Origin: Methylocella tundrae
GTDB lineage: Bacteria; Pseudomonadota; Alphaproteobacteria; Rhizobiales; Beijerinckiaceae
Direction of reading: 5' to 3'
DNA length: 64,000 nucleotides
NCBI RefSeq assembly: GCF_901905185.1
Contig: NZ_CABFMQ020000131.1
Location: 62,001-126,000, forward strand
Shown here: piece by piece, positions 25,771 to 34,066 of the stretch
How positions within the stretch are numbered: the first letter of the stretch is position 1
Layout of the letters: the number at the start of each line of letters is the position of its first letter
Program-made: the position numbers and the translations under genes
The notes under the pieces: model-generated
The model's input: only the letters and a program-made list of their open reading frames with translations
Database searches by the model: none
What the model was told of the DNA's origin: nothing

Positions 25771-26137
25771 TTTCTTGTTTTCCAGCGTCTACCGTAGCTT
25801 TCGCAATACTTTTATTCTGTTCTTCCGCATCCAAGAAAGCTCTTGCAATAGACCCGTTTGAATTGATCGTTCTAGTAAGTGTCCTTTCGAGCATGTCTGA
25901 CTTGCGATAAGTATCCCGAATAGCTCGCACGAACCCTCTTAACGAAAGGACGTCGACAATCCCTTCACAAATAGGATTTGTCCCGCGGATCTCTACAGTA
26001 AACACTTCGCCCATAAGATCAGACCCGCCGATTTCGTATATCTTCTCCGTGCCGGCGGACGAAATACGCTGTTGTTTGAACTTATGCCGCTGCAATCCCG
26101 TATATTTCTGTGTTACAGTTTGCCTATAATGGGACAT
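25754..26137 (-). CDS. Hypothetical protein, first gene of two-gene module
   Basis: 127 residues, soluble and basic at the N-terminus (SHYRQTVTQKYTGLQRHKFKQQ), then a beta-rich middle (GEVFTVEIRGTNPICEGIVDVLS) and a helical, polar C-terminus. It precedes and overlaps the small membrane protein gene. I see no known domain. The pairing of a soluble protein with a two-helix membrane protein in an island is reminiscent of toxin or defence modules, but nothing in the sequence proves that. Confidence 0.5.
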   Translation of the reverse strand: MSHYRQTVTQKYTGLQRHKFKQQRISSAGTEKIYEIGGSDLMGEVFTVEIRGTNPICEGIVDVLSLRGFVRAIRDTYRKSDMLERTLTRTINSNGSIARAFLDAEEQNKSIAKATVDAGKQENERCE

Positions 26138-26889
26138 GCTGGTCCCCTTTCATTCTAGCTCGTAGGATAGGCGTCAGAACGATTTGCACTGCGGTCTCGT
26201 AATGGTTATGAGTGTGAAACTCACGATCGTCAATCGCCTATACGCATAGAGGTTCGAACTGTCGCGAGCCTTAGTTGATAGCCTATTGTCACACTTTCAA
26301 GCATCGAAAACTCAATAGTGATGCGCCGTCACGGCATTGACGGCGCATCACAAGCAGCCCGCGCGTCCTCGCTTCTTCGCAGCGCCCATGAGGCGAAGGC
26401 ACCGCAACGGCCTCTGCCGGATTACGAATGGCAGATCGCGGCCGAGGGAGATAAAGAGCGATGGACTGGTTTGAGCGGGTCGCGCAGCCTTCGGCGTTTC
26501 GGATGGAGTTCATTGGCCATATCGACGGTCAAACCGAGCCCGAGATTCCGCACAAGATCGAGGGTCTTTTCAAAGACCTTAACGCCGATGTCGACGAGGG
26601 CAGCCGCCTCTGGTCGTCCATTCACGACGCTCGCGGCGCGGTAGGCTTCCGCGTGGCGCAAGGCGACGGATCTTGGATCGCGCATCGGTTCTGCGGCGAT
26701 TCGCGGCTTGGACGATGATCGTCGGGGATGAGCTGGAAGGGGTAGTTTCGGCCCGGCGGCATTCTAGGCGTGAACAATCCGAGATCAAACTCCACGGATT
26801 CTCCACGAGTGCCGTCGCTATGTTCTGCGGTTGTTCGCTGATTTCTGCCAAGTTGGGCCGACATTATATCGGCTAAGTGCTTGACTTAA
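26138..26889. other. 750-bp region without an assignable gene
   Basis: Short open frames exist on both strands around 26420-26720 (for example 26461-26718 plus and 26422-26685 minus), but they are mutually antisense, and neither shows a recognisable domain or clear ribosome binding site. The region probably holds decayed island DNA and the promoter of the module at 26137. Confidence 0.4.
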
Positions 26890-26939
26890 TGGTGGGCGCG
26901 ACAGGGATTGAACCTGTGACCCCTCCCGTGTGAAGGGAG
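26890..26939 (-). repeat. tRNA-Val 3' half duplicate, attachment site
   Basis: These 50 bases are identical to 34590-34639, the 3' half (anticodon arm to CCA) of the tRNA-Val gene. Past 26939 the similarity stops, so the 5' half is missing and this is not a tRNA gene. It marks one end of an element integrated into the tRNA-Val 3' end. The integrase remnant begins 209 bases away, inside the element. Confidence 0.88.
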
Positions 26940-27065
26940 ATAAACGCCGGTTACAGGAGGCTTATTGCGGCATAAGGAGTATATTTTGTTCTCCCGTTAA
27001 CCATTGATTTTATGTGTTTTTCCGCATTGCACGGGATATGTTAGGATTTGCGCGTTTAGTTCGAT

Positions 27066-27085
27066 CGTGCTGCCTATGTGCTACC
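27066..27085. repeat. Possible integrase arm site, matching 34521-34540
   Basis: CGTGCTGCCTATGTGCTACC here matches CGTGCTGCCTGCGTGCTACC at 34521-34540 at 18 of 20 positions. Both copies lie inside the tRNA-Val direct repeats, one near each end, as expected for arm-type binding sites of a tyrosine integrase. The role is inferred. Confidence 0.4.
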
Positions 27086-27106
27086 CAAAGCTCCGTTGGG
27101 TAGCAC
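27078..27106. promoter_or_regulatory. 11-bp perfect hairpin upstream of integrase
   Basis: GTGCTACCCAA (27078-27088) pairs perfectly with TTGGGTAGCAC (27096-27106) across a 7-base loop. No T-run follows. It lies 42 bases before the integrase start and overlaps the possible arm site, so it may be an operator or a structured attachment-arm sequence rather than a terminator. Confidence 0.5.
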
Positions 27107-27147
27107 CGCTTCCATAAAATTGGCTCCCTTGAGGGGCGCGGAGCCGG

Positions 27148-27698
27148 ATGCTATCTATGCCTAAGAGAAAGATCACCGACATTGTCGCAGCCGCCGCCGA
27201 GCCCAGCGAAGGCCAGCAAGAGCAAATCTATTGGGATACGGACGTTGTCGGCTTCGGGCTTCGTGTACGGCCATCCTCGAAAACCTGGATTATGGCTTAT
27301 CGCCCTGCTGGCGCGGGCCGGAGCGCGAACACTAAAAAGCTCAGGCTCTCGACTTTCCCGAGCGTCAAGACCGTCGAGGCGCGCAGGTTGGCGCGCGAAA
27401 TCGCTGGACGCATCGCGGCCGGCGAAGACCCGGCGGTCAACCGGACTGAGCTCAAGCGGAAGGAAACATCCAGCGTCGGCGCGCTCCTGGACCGCTACGG
27501 CGACGACCTCGCACGCCGAGGCTACGTCAACCGCGTGACAGTCATCAATGGCCTTGAGGCGCGCCTGGCGCCCTTTAAAGCGCGCGATATTAAGACCGTG
27601 TCCGGCGCCGATCTGTGGGCAATTATCGAAGCGCTGCAAAAGGTCGGCAAAGAAGGCGCCGCTGAAGACTTCCGATCGCGCGCACGCGCGTTTTTTAC
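27148..27698 (+). pseudogene. Tyrosine integrase N-terminal stump
   Basis: From ATG 27148 the frame encodes a DUF4102-type arm domain (IYWDTDVVGFGLRVRPSSK and WIMAYRPAGAGR) and part of the core-binding domain (LLDRYGDDLARRGYVNRVTV, then GKEGAAEDFRSRARAFF). At 27699 it is cut by the left end of the IS1595-type element. No catalytic domain with Arg-His-Arg-Tyr is found on the other side of the insertion. The integrase is dead. Its place next to the tRNA-Val fragment identifies it as the recombinase of this element. Confidence 0.8.
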
Positions 27699-27779
27699 GG
27701 CGATTATCCCGTACTTGACAAATCTCCCCGGCGACGGCATAGATGGCTGCGACAGGCCACATTTTCCTTTGCTATCCCA

Positions 27780-28637
27780 TTAATCCTCGCCTTCGTAGTC
27801 GGGCTCATTCTCGACTGCGGAAAACCTGCCTTTGGCGGGGTCGTACTTTCGAGCAAAATAACGTGTTCGGAGTGTTTTAAGCCGATCACGAAAGTGGATG
27901 TAGCCGAGTACATAAAGGTTCTTTCCATCTTGCACGCTGTTTTCGAATTCACACCCGAAAAAGCGCCCAGGAGGCACCTTATCACCGGGGCCGATCGTAT
28001 CTCCGAATTTATAGATGTCGGTAAGGTCCATATATTTCAATGGCTTAATATCAGGGTTGTCTCTTCTCAATGGCGAATTCATCGGCAGCCATGGTTCTTT
28101 CTGCCAATGAGCGAGGCATCCCCCGCTATCAACGACCGCATCCTCGCTACCGTTATTGACGCCCAAAAGAGCCCCAGAAATAATGGTTCCATGGATAAAT
28201 GGGGGCGGGACATTTGTGAGGGCAAACGCCTTTCCATGTCCCTTTTCCCAAATATGGAAGTGAGATACTTTAAGTTGCGGGGGATGGGCGAGCGTGAGTT
28301 GATCACGCGTGGCCTGGACAGCGTTAGTGGCTGCGTCGGCCGAGTCTTTGACAGGCCCATAAACCTTTCTCATTTCGCCCAGTTGGCAATAGAAAATAAT
28401 GGCAGTTATAAAGGTGAAGAGAGCAGTGAGGAACGATCCAAGAATCGTCAGTCGTTCTCGGCATTCCTTGCGATAATCAGCGCTCTTGCCTTTCTCGAGA
28501 TAGGCATGGAATTTCTCGGCTATTTTCAGCGCTATGCGGGATGGCCAGGAATTGCGGCATTGATAATAGCGTTCGTCTGCATTTCCGTTGCCGGTATTTG
28601 CGCTTTCTTTGTGACGATCACCGTCATCAATTGGCAT
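27780..28637 (-). CDS. IS1595 passenger membrane protein
   Basis: 285 residues. An N-terminal charged part is followed by one membrane helix (about residues 64-86, LTILGSFLTALFTFITAIIFYC) and a large soluble domain (AHPPQLKVSHFHIWEKG, GALLGVNNGSEDAVV, PGRFFGCEF, LYVLGYIHFRD) of beta-sandwich character. The gene starts 15 bases after the transposase stop and ends 57 bases inside the left inverted repeat, so it travels with the element. Passenger genes are known in some IS1595 subgroups. This protein's function is unknown; an envelope or sensing role is possible. Confidence 0.7.
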   Translation of the reverse strand: MPIDDGDRHKESANTGNGNADERYYQCRNSWPSRIALKIAEKFHAYLEKGKSADYRKECRERLTILGSFLTALFTFITAIIFYCQLGEMRKVYGPVKDSADAATNAVQATRDQLTLAHPPQLKVSHFHIWEKGHGKAFALTNVPPPFIHGTIISGALLGVNNGSEDAVVDSGGCLAHWQKEPWLPMNSPLRRDNPDIKPLKYMDLTDIYKFGDTIGPGDKVPPGRFFGCEFENSVQDGKNLYVLGYIHFRDRLKTLRTRYFARKYDPAKGRFSAVENEPDYEGED

Positions 28638-28652
28638 GAAGAGAAAGCTCCG

Positions 28653-29570
28653 CTAGCATCCCTTGATCGCCGTCCCAAAAATATCTGCATTGAGGCGATT
28701 ATTATATCGAAATTGGAACTCAGCAACGTAGAGGGGAAGGTATTTCTTACTGACCTTGTGGAAAGTTCCGACCATGCCGCGCTTCAGGATCGACCAGAAC
28801 CCCTCGATGGTCTGAGTATGCACAGCACCGATAACATATTGGCCGCGAGCATGATCAACTGTAGCGTGGGGATATTTCTTATCGAGGGGCCTGTAGCCTG
28901 TGAATTGGTCGGTGCAGAGCAAGCTGACTTTCGTCGATATGGCCTCACGCACAAACTCTGTGAGGGTAGCCGCCTGTACATTAGCGATGACGCGAGCAAC
29001 CACGTTGCCTTTGCGCTGGACCGCGCCCACGACAGTTTCCTTGCCGCAACCGCCTGTGCCACCGGAACCGTCCCCGCGCTTGTCCTTATGCCGATTTTTG
29101 GCTTTGCCGCCGACGAAAGTTTCATCAACTTCGACGATGCCCATCAGCTTTTGGAATTCTGCGTCGGCAAGTCCCGCGCGGATGCGGTGGCACATATACC
29201 AAGCCGTCTTATAGGAACCGATCTCCATTGTACGGTAGATCTGGAGTGCGCTGACGCCTTTTTTTGCGGTGAGCATTGCATGGATGACGCGGAACCACGT
29301 CTTGAGCGGCTTATTCGTGTTCTCGAAGATGGTATCGACCAAGACGGAGAACCGATAGCCGTCCGGCGCGCAAGCGCGGCATTGCCAGTGGAACTCTTGG
29401 TAGGACGAAGCGTCGTAAAGTTCGACATTCCCGCAGCGTGGGCAGGCGACGCCATCAGCCCAGCGGTGCGCAACCAGATAGGCTTTGCAAGCCGTTTCGT
29501 CGGGGAACATCTCCTCAAGCTGGGAGACGGTCAATTGCTTGATGATCTTGTCTTGTTTGGCGCGCGCCAT
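28653..29570 (-). CDS. IS1595-family transposase (ISXO2-like)
   Basis: 305 residues. An N-terminal zinc ribbon (Cys pairs in CPRCGNVELYD and CRACAPDG, about residues 43-70) is followed by the ISXO2-like DDE domain: GIVEVDETFVGGK (first Asp), LLCTDQFTGY (second Asp), HTQTIEGFWSILKRG (third acidic position) and the closing FQFRYNNR. The frame is uninterrupted and full length, so the element may still move. It is transcribed toward the passenger gene. Confidence 0.9.
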   Translation of the reverse strand: MARAKQDKIIKQLTVSQLEEMFPDETACKAYLVAHRWADGVACPRCGNVELYDASSYQEFHWQCRACAPDGYRFSVLVDTIFENTNKPLKTWFRVIHAMLTAKKGVSALQIYRTMEIGSYKTAWYMCHRIRAGLADAEFQKLMGIVEVDETFVGGKAKNRHKDKRGDGSGGTGGCGKETVVGAVQRKGNVVARVIANVQAATLTEFVREAISTKVSLLCTDQFTGYRPLDKKYPHATVDHARGQYVIGAVHTQTIEGFWSILKRGMVGTFHKVSKKYLPLYVAEFQFRYNNRLNADIFGTAIKGC

Positions 29571-29735
29571 GGCTGGTTCCCCTCATGTAGGGACAGGATG
29601 GCATGAGCCGAGGTGTTTGTCAAGTACGGGATAATCGCCCTTTGTTTGGATCCTCGCCGACTGCAAAGGAGCAGTCCTCCCGGTCGTTAAACGACTCCTA
29701 GCCACTCGTTGGAGGCTTCGCGATCGCCCGCCCCC

Positions 29736-30257
29736 TCAACTCCCGTCGAGCAAATGGTCCCGGATCAGCGCGCGGGCGCCGCGATCCCAGGAATAATCCG
29801 CGCCGATGCGCAGATCGCTTGTGCGCGTCAGGATGATGGCGCCGGTGTGGGCGTCGCGGATCACGAAACTCACCACATAATCGGTGCGGGTGATCCGCGT
29901 CACGATGCCGAGAAATGACTGATCGGCGCCGAGCTTTTCCGCGATGGGCGCCTCGCAGCCGTGGCATTCGCGCAAGCTGCGGTCCTTGACGCCCTCGCCC
30001 TGCGCGCCCGCGACATCGACCAGAGCATAGCGCCCGGACGCCGCGATGAGCTGGCGCGCCATGCTGGTGACGTCGTCGAGATGCCTCAAGTCGGCGGCGG
30101 GATCGCCCGCGATGCCGGCCCCGCCGCTGAAATCCTTGAGCTCGAAATCAAACAGCGCAAGCTTGACCGGAGCCGAATCGGCGCGGGCCGGAAGCGTCGC
30201 GAAAAGGGCGATGGCGCAGGCGGCGAACAGGCGGCGCTGGAAAATATTGGTTTTCAC
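29736..30257 (-). CDS. Periplasmic DUF2380/DUF3280-type protein 1
   Basis: 173 residues from GTG 30257, chosen because CAGGAA lies 5 bases upstream and the next residues form a signal peptide (VKTNIFQRRLFAACAIALF, cleavage near ARADS). The mature part has KLALFDFELKDFS, RYALVDVAGAQ, a CHGCEAP Cys pair, LGADQSFLGIVTRI, IRDAHTGAIIL and DYSWDRG, which I recognise as a small family of unknown periplasmic proteins common in methylotrophic alphaproteobacteria. It is paralogous to the gene at 30790 and divergent in orientation from the nearby kinase. Confidence 0.65.
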   Translation of the reverse strand: MKTNIFQRRLFAACAIALFATLPARADSAPVKLALFDFELKDFSGGAGIAGDPAADLRHLDDVTSMARQLIAASGRYALVDVAGAQGEGVKDRSLRECHGCEAPIAEKLGADQSFLGIVTRITRTDYVVSFVIRDAHTGAIILTRTSDLRIGADYSWDRGARALIRDHLLDGS

Positions 30258-30316
30258 TGGAATTCCTGCTGCAATGATCGGGTAAAGCGAAGGCCTCTCC
30301 ACCGCATGAAGAGGGG

Positions 30317-30766
30317 TCAGCGCGACGCGGTTTCCCGTTGCTTCGCCTCGTGCTCGATGCCGTCGATGAGCCCGGAGAGGGCGCCGAAAAGGAGAGGGAC
30401 CAGCTCCTCTTTCGCCTCCGGCGCGACGTCGATTTCGACGCGCCACGAGACTTCGGAACGGCCCTCCGGCGCGGGGCGGATCTCGACCGTCCCGACATAG
30501 CTCTTGACCGGAAAGGGCGAGCGCGTGCGCGTGTAGCGCAAGCGCCGGCGCTGATGATCGATCTCGTCGATGCGGTCCTCGATTTCGCCGCCGCCCGCGC
30601 TGGCGGCGAGGCGCAGGAAGCGCCGCGCGCCCACGCCCGCGCCTTCGACGCGGCAGCTCTCGATGAGGGGAAGCAAGCGGTCGAGGCCGCCGATGGAGGC
30701 GACGACGGCGAAGGCGGCGTCGGGCGGCGCGTCGATCCTTTTGATGGGGTTCACGGATTCAATCAT
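30317..30766 (-). CDS. SRPBCC / polyketide cyclase-like protein
   Basis: 149 residues from ATG 30766 behind GGGAG. The pattern (IKRIDAPPDAAFAVVASIGGLDRLLPLIESC near the start, YVGTVEIRPAPEGRSEVSWRVEI in the middle, LVPLLFGALSGLIDGI helix at the end) is the START/Bet v 1-like fold of SRPBCC proteins, which bind small hydrophobic ligands. It has no signal peptide, unlike its two neighbours. It is likely in one transcription unit with them. The ligand is unknown. Confidence 0.7.
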   Translation of the reverse strand: MIESVNPIKRIDAPPDAAFAVVASIGGLDRLLPLIESCRVEGAGVGARRFLRLAASAGGGEIEDRIDEIDHQRRRLRYTRTRSPFPVKSYVGTVEIRPAPEGRSEVSWRVEIDVAPEAKEELVPLLFGALSGLIDGIEHEAKQRETASR

Positions 30767-30789
30767 GGCAAGTCTCCCAAGGTGTGCTT

Positions 30790-31302
30790 TTACGAAGGCG
30801 GCAGCGCGGTGATCTCCTCGAAGATGAAGGCTTCGGCCCGACGCCAGGCGTCGTCCGTGTCGCCGCGAAAGGTGAACAGCTTGTCGAACAGGACGCGCCC
30901 CGTCTTGGCGTCGATCGCCTCGATCTTCGCCCATTGCACCAGCGTGCTCATCTTGTGGATCCCGCCGATAATGACGACGTCCGCGCCAGCTTCGCGCGCG
31001 GCGGCGAGGAGATTGGGAACAGTCGTGCTCGTGAGAGAGCATGGCTCGGGGCGGCACACCGGCGTCACGACCTGGAACTGCGAGCCTTTGGCGAGATCGC
31101 TCCTGAGGGCGCCCGCCAAGGCGGTGAGCCGCGCCTCATGCTCTTTGCGCTGATCGCGCACCTCGCCCGACGTGTCGAGATAGTCGAAGTCGATCACCGC
31201 GATCGCGCCGCCCTGCACCTTCGCGCCGGCATCCTCGGCCTTGCCGCAGGACGGCGCCAGCCACAGGCCGGCAGCTAGTATCGGAAGAAGTAAATGACGC
31301 AT
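30790..31302 (-). CDS. Periplasmic DUF2380/DUF3280-type protein 2
   Basis: 170 residues from ATG 31302. The signal segment is MRHLLLPILAAGLWLAPSCG, possibly a lipoprotein signal ending at Cys19. The mature part has AIAVIDFDYLDTSGEVRDQ, FQVVTPVCRPEPC (a Cys pair), ADVVIIGGIHKM, IDAKTGRVLFD and DTDDAWRRAE, parallel to the protein at 29736. The gene is the first of the minus-strand trio, divergent from the histidine kinase gene across a 187-bp promoter region, which suggests control by that kinase pair. Confidence 0.65.
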   Translation of the reverse strand: MRHLLLPILAAGLWLAPSCGKAEDAGAKVQGGAIAVIDFDYLDTSGEVRDQRKEHEARLTALAGALRSDLAKGSQFQVVTPVCRPEPCSLTSTTVPNLLAAAREAGADVVIIGGIHKMSTLVQWAKIEAIDAKTGRVLFDKLFTFRGDTDDAWRRAEAFIFEEITALPPS

Positions 31303-31489
31303 GTCGCAAATCCCCGTTGTTTCGCCGTCACCTTGCGCGGACGGCGGGCGGCCGGAAAGCGCGCGCGTCCCGGCTATGGCCGGGCAATTTGCCCGATCGT
31401 CCGCGCGCGCCTTCCATGGGGCGGGTTCCGCCTCTAGACTAAGCGCGGCTTTGCGGCTGCGGCCGCCAACCTCGCGAAAGAATTCGCCA

Positions 31490-32902
31490 ATGCGAGCGTC
31501 AAGGATCGACCTCAAGCTTCGGCTCGCCCTGCGCGTCGCCGCTCTGGCGGCGTTCTGTTTCGCCGCCGCCGCGGCTTACGTTCTGTTCGAGACGGACCAC
31601 GCCGCGCAGGCGCGGGCGAACTGGATCGCCGAGGTCCTCGCCAAAGACCTCGCGCTGCAACAGGGCCAGCTCCACTGGATCAAGGGCGCGCCCAGCCAGT
31701 TCCCCGATTTGCAGAGAATTGCGCCGGCGCTGATGGCGCCCGGCGTCTGCGTCGCCTATCGCGCGCGGGATGGCGAGATGATTCAGCGCCTGTGCAGCGG
31801 CGTCGCGCCCGGCGACGCCGGCGCCCCACAGCTTTTCGCCGACCTCTACCAGCGCCTGTTTGGCGCGGACCGGGAGTCGGCGCGTCGCGTCATCTACCAC
31901 GGCGAGGCGCAGGGGGAGGCTGTGGCGTCCATTGATCGCCAGAGCCTCATCGGACAGAGCTGGCATGAGACGAGCCGCCTCGTCGGGGTCCTCGCCGTCG
32001 CGTTGCTTGCGTTGTGCGTCCTTGTCTACGCTGCGCTCGCCGACGCCTTGCGGCCGACCCGGGCGATCCGCGCCGGGCTTCAGCGCCTCGCCGCCGGCGA
32101 TCTCTCGGCGCGTCTGCCGCCCTTCGACCTCGCCGAGCTTTCGGCGGTCGGCAACGTCTTCAATCATCTCGCCGGCAGCCTTGAGACGACGCTCGCCGAG
32201 CGCAACGCGCTGACGCAGCGGCTGATCGCGGTCCAGGACGAGGAGCGGCGCCATCTTGCGCGCGAGCTGCACGATGAATTCGGGCAGTGCCTCGCCGCCA
32301 TCGGTGCGGTCGCGGCCTCCGCCGCCCAGACCGCGCGGCGGGAGTATCCGGCGCTGGCGCCCGCGTGCCAGAGCATCGCCCGCACGGCCGCACATATGAT
32401 GGAGGTGCTGCGCGGCGCGCTTTTGCGCCTGCGTCCGCCCGATGTCGATGAGCTTGGCCTCGCCGCGAGCCTTGAAGGCTTGGTTTCTGGATGGAACGGC
32501 CGCTGCGCTGGCGGCACGCGTTTTTCAATCGAGCTTGGCGGCGAATTCGACGCGCTGCCGCGCGATTTCGCGGCGAGCCTTTACAGGATCGCGCAGGAAG
32601 CGATCACCAATGCGGCGAAACATGCAGAGGCTTCGCAGGTGACGCTGAGGCTTGACATGCGGGAGCCCGCCGAAGCGGATCAGCGCGCGCGCATCGAGCT
32701 TACCGTCGATGACGACGGCAAGGCCGGGGCCGACGTCTCGGTCAAATCCGGCATGGGGCTGCTTGGCATGCGCGAGCGCATCGCCGCGCTCGGCGGCGCA
32801 TTGAGCATCGAGACCTCGCGCCCGAGCGGGCTTCGCCTTCGCGCGCGAATTCCCGTCCCGCCAGCGGAAACGCCCCCGGACGAGACGAGGGACGCGGCGT
32901 GA
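31490..32902 (+). CDS. Membrane histidine kinase (NarL-partner type)
   Basis: 470 residues from ATG 31490. It has two membrane helices (about 13-33 and 163-185) around a periplasmic sensing loop of about 130 residues, a HAMP domain (about 186-240), a HisKA_3 dimerisation domain with phospho-acceptor His261 in RELHDEFGQ, and an HATPase domain (EAITNAAKHAEA N-box, GMGLLGMRER G-box). It phosphorylates the response regulator encoded next, whose start overlaps its stop. The layout matches FlhS-type kinases of C1 metabolism, but the signal cannot be deduced. Confidence 0.85.
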   Translation: MRASRIDLKLRLALRVAALAAFCFAAAAAYVLFETDHAAQARANWIAEVLAKDLALQQGQLHWIKGAPSQFPDLQRIAPALMAPGVCVAYRARDGEMIQRLCSGVAPGDAGAPQLFADLYQRLFGADRESARRVIYHGEAQGEAVASIDRQSLIGQSWHETSRLVGVLAVALLALCVLVYAALADALRPTRAIRAGLQRLAAGDLSARLPPFDLAELSAVGNVFNHLAGSLETTLAERNALTQRLIAVQDEERRHLARELHDEFGQCLAAIGAVAASAAQTARREYPALAPACQSIARTAAHMMEVLRGALLRLRPPDVDELGLAASLEGLVSGWNGRCAGGTRFSIELGGEFDALPRDFAASLYRIAQEAITNAAKHAEASQVTLRLDMREPAEADQRARIELTVDDDGKAGADVSVKSGMGLLGMRERIAALGGALSIETSRPSGLRLRARIPVPPAETPPDETRDAA

Positions 32903-33600
32903 CGGACGTTGCAATAATGCTCGTCGACGATCATGCGATAGTGCGCGAAGGCTATCGCGCGCTGTTGCAGCAACAACCGCGCCTCAAGGTCGTCGCCGAA
33001 GCGAGCGATGGCGCCGAGGCCTATCGTCTGTTCAAGCAAGCGAAGCCGGATCTCGTCATCATGGATCTAACCATGCCGGGCTTCGGCGGCGTCGAAGCTA
33101 TCAGGCGCATCCGGCAATGGGATCCCAATGCCCGCATTCTGGTCTTCACCATGCATCAGAACGCCGCTTACGCCGTGCAGGCGATCCGCGCCGGGGCGAA
33201 GGGCTATGTCACCAAAAGCAGTCCGCCCGAAGCGCTGGTGCGCGCCGCCTTCGATGTGCTGCAAGGCAGAATTGCGCTCAGCGCCGACATAGACCATGAG
33301 CTCGCGCTGAGCCGCGTCGCAGATGCGCCGGTCGCCACCGATGTGCTGACGCCGCGCGAGTTCGAGATTTTACGCATGTTGCTTGCGGAAAACTCGACCG
33401 AGGACATCGCCGGAATTCTTCACGTCAGCCCGAAGACGGTGGCGAATACGCGCTACCTCATCAAGAGCAAGCTTGGCGTTTCCTCCGACATTGAACTCGT
33501 TCTCGCGGCGCTGCGGCAGGGAATTTTGGGCGCGGGGGGCGATGTCGAGCGGAATTCGGGCAGCCCTTCGGCCGCGCCAGAGGCGCCAAAGCTCGCCTGA
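32899..33600 (+). CDS. LuxR/NarL-family response regulator
   Basis: 233 residues from GTG 32899, overlapping the kinase stop by 4 bases. The receiver domain has Asp10-Asp11 and phospho-acceptor Asp56 (LVIMDLTMPG), with Lys in GYVTKSSPP. The C-terminal LuxR helix-turn-helix (LTPREFEILRMLLAENSTED and SPKTVANTRYLIKSKLGV) binds DNA. It pairs with the kinase and probably regulates the divergent operon at 31302, its own operon, or C1-related genes elsewhere (FlhR-like arrangement; inference). Confidence 0.88.
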   Translation: MTDVAIMLVDDHAIVREGYRALLQQQPRLKVVAEASDGAEAYRLFKQAKPDLVIMDLTMPGFGGVEAIRRIRQWDPNARILVFTMHQNAAYAVQAIRAGAKGYVTKSSPPEALVRAAFDVLQGRIALSADIDHELALSRVADAPVATDVLTPREFEILRMLLAENSTEDIAGILHVSPKTVANTRYLIKSKLGVSSDIELVLAALRQGILGAGGDVERNSGSPSAAPEAPKLA

Positions 33601-33781
33601 AACCTGTATGATGCGGCTTCGCACGCCCCGGCGCGCTTTGAAATTGACCACAATTCGCGCTTTAGCTGCGCGATGCGCATAGGGCGCGAAAGATCGGGAG
33701 CGTGGCGGGGGCCTCGAACAAGCGAACTCTTGCAAGGCTGGCAAAACCAGCAAGGCTTAACCGCCGAGGCTCCAATCGCCG

Positions 33782-34066
33782 ATGAATCAGTTTAATCTGT
33801 CCTTTTCGCCGCTTCTGCCCTCATCCATTCTGATCGGCTTCGGCGTTCTGGCGCTGATCGTGGTCGCGCTCGGCATATATGCGCGCCGGCGCGGCGCATG
33901 GCTGCGCGCGCTCGGCCTTGGCCTCCTGCTGCTGGCGCTGGCCGATCGCTCCCTCGTTCGCGAAGACCGCGCGGGGCTGAAGGACGTCGTCGCCGTCGTC
34001 GTCGATCAGAGCGGCAGCCAGACCATCGGCGAACGGCAGGCGCAGACCGAGAAGCCGGAGTTATGA
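33782..34066 (+). pseudogene. Truncated membrane/VWA-like protein gene
   Basis: 94 residues remain: two membrane helices (LIGFGVLALIVVALGIYA and WLRALGLGLLLLALAD) followed by LVREDRAGLKDVVAVVVDQSGSQTIGERQAQTE. This is the N-terminus of a protein of roughly 690 residues, in which VVVDxSGSQ starts a von Willebrand-like domain. After QAQTE the reading breaks at about 34050-34063 and different DNA follows. The rest of the gene is absent from the window, so this is a breakpoint, not a simple stop mutation. Confidence 0.7.

Larger units (their letters stand above)
27699..29639. mobile_element. IS1595-type insertion element with passenger gene
   Basis: The ends carry a perfect 24-bp inverted repeat: GGCGATTATCCCGTACTTGA plus CAAA at 27699-27722, and its complement at 29616-29639. 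Inside are an intact transposase gene and a membrane-protein passenger, both on the minus strand. The flanking 8 bases (TTTTTTAC left, CTTTGTTT right) do not match, so the usual 8-bp target duplication is absent, suggesting a rearrangement through the element after insertion. It is inserted in the integrase gene. Confidence 0.85.

Noticed and set aside
26422-26718. Mutually antisense small ORFs
   Set aside because: Neither strand shows a domain, ribosome binding site or operon context, so no gene was called.
26890-26939. Second tRNA-Val gene
   Set aside because: Similarity to tRNA-Val stops after the anticodon stem; acceptor 5' strand and D-arm are absent.
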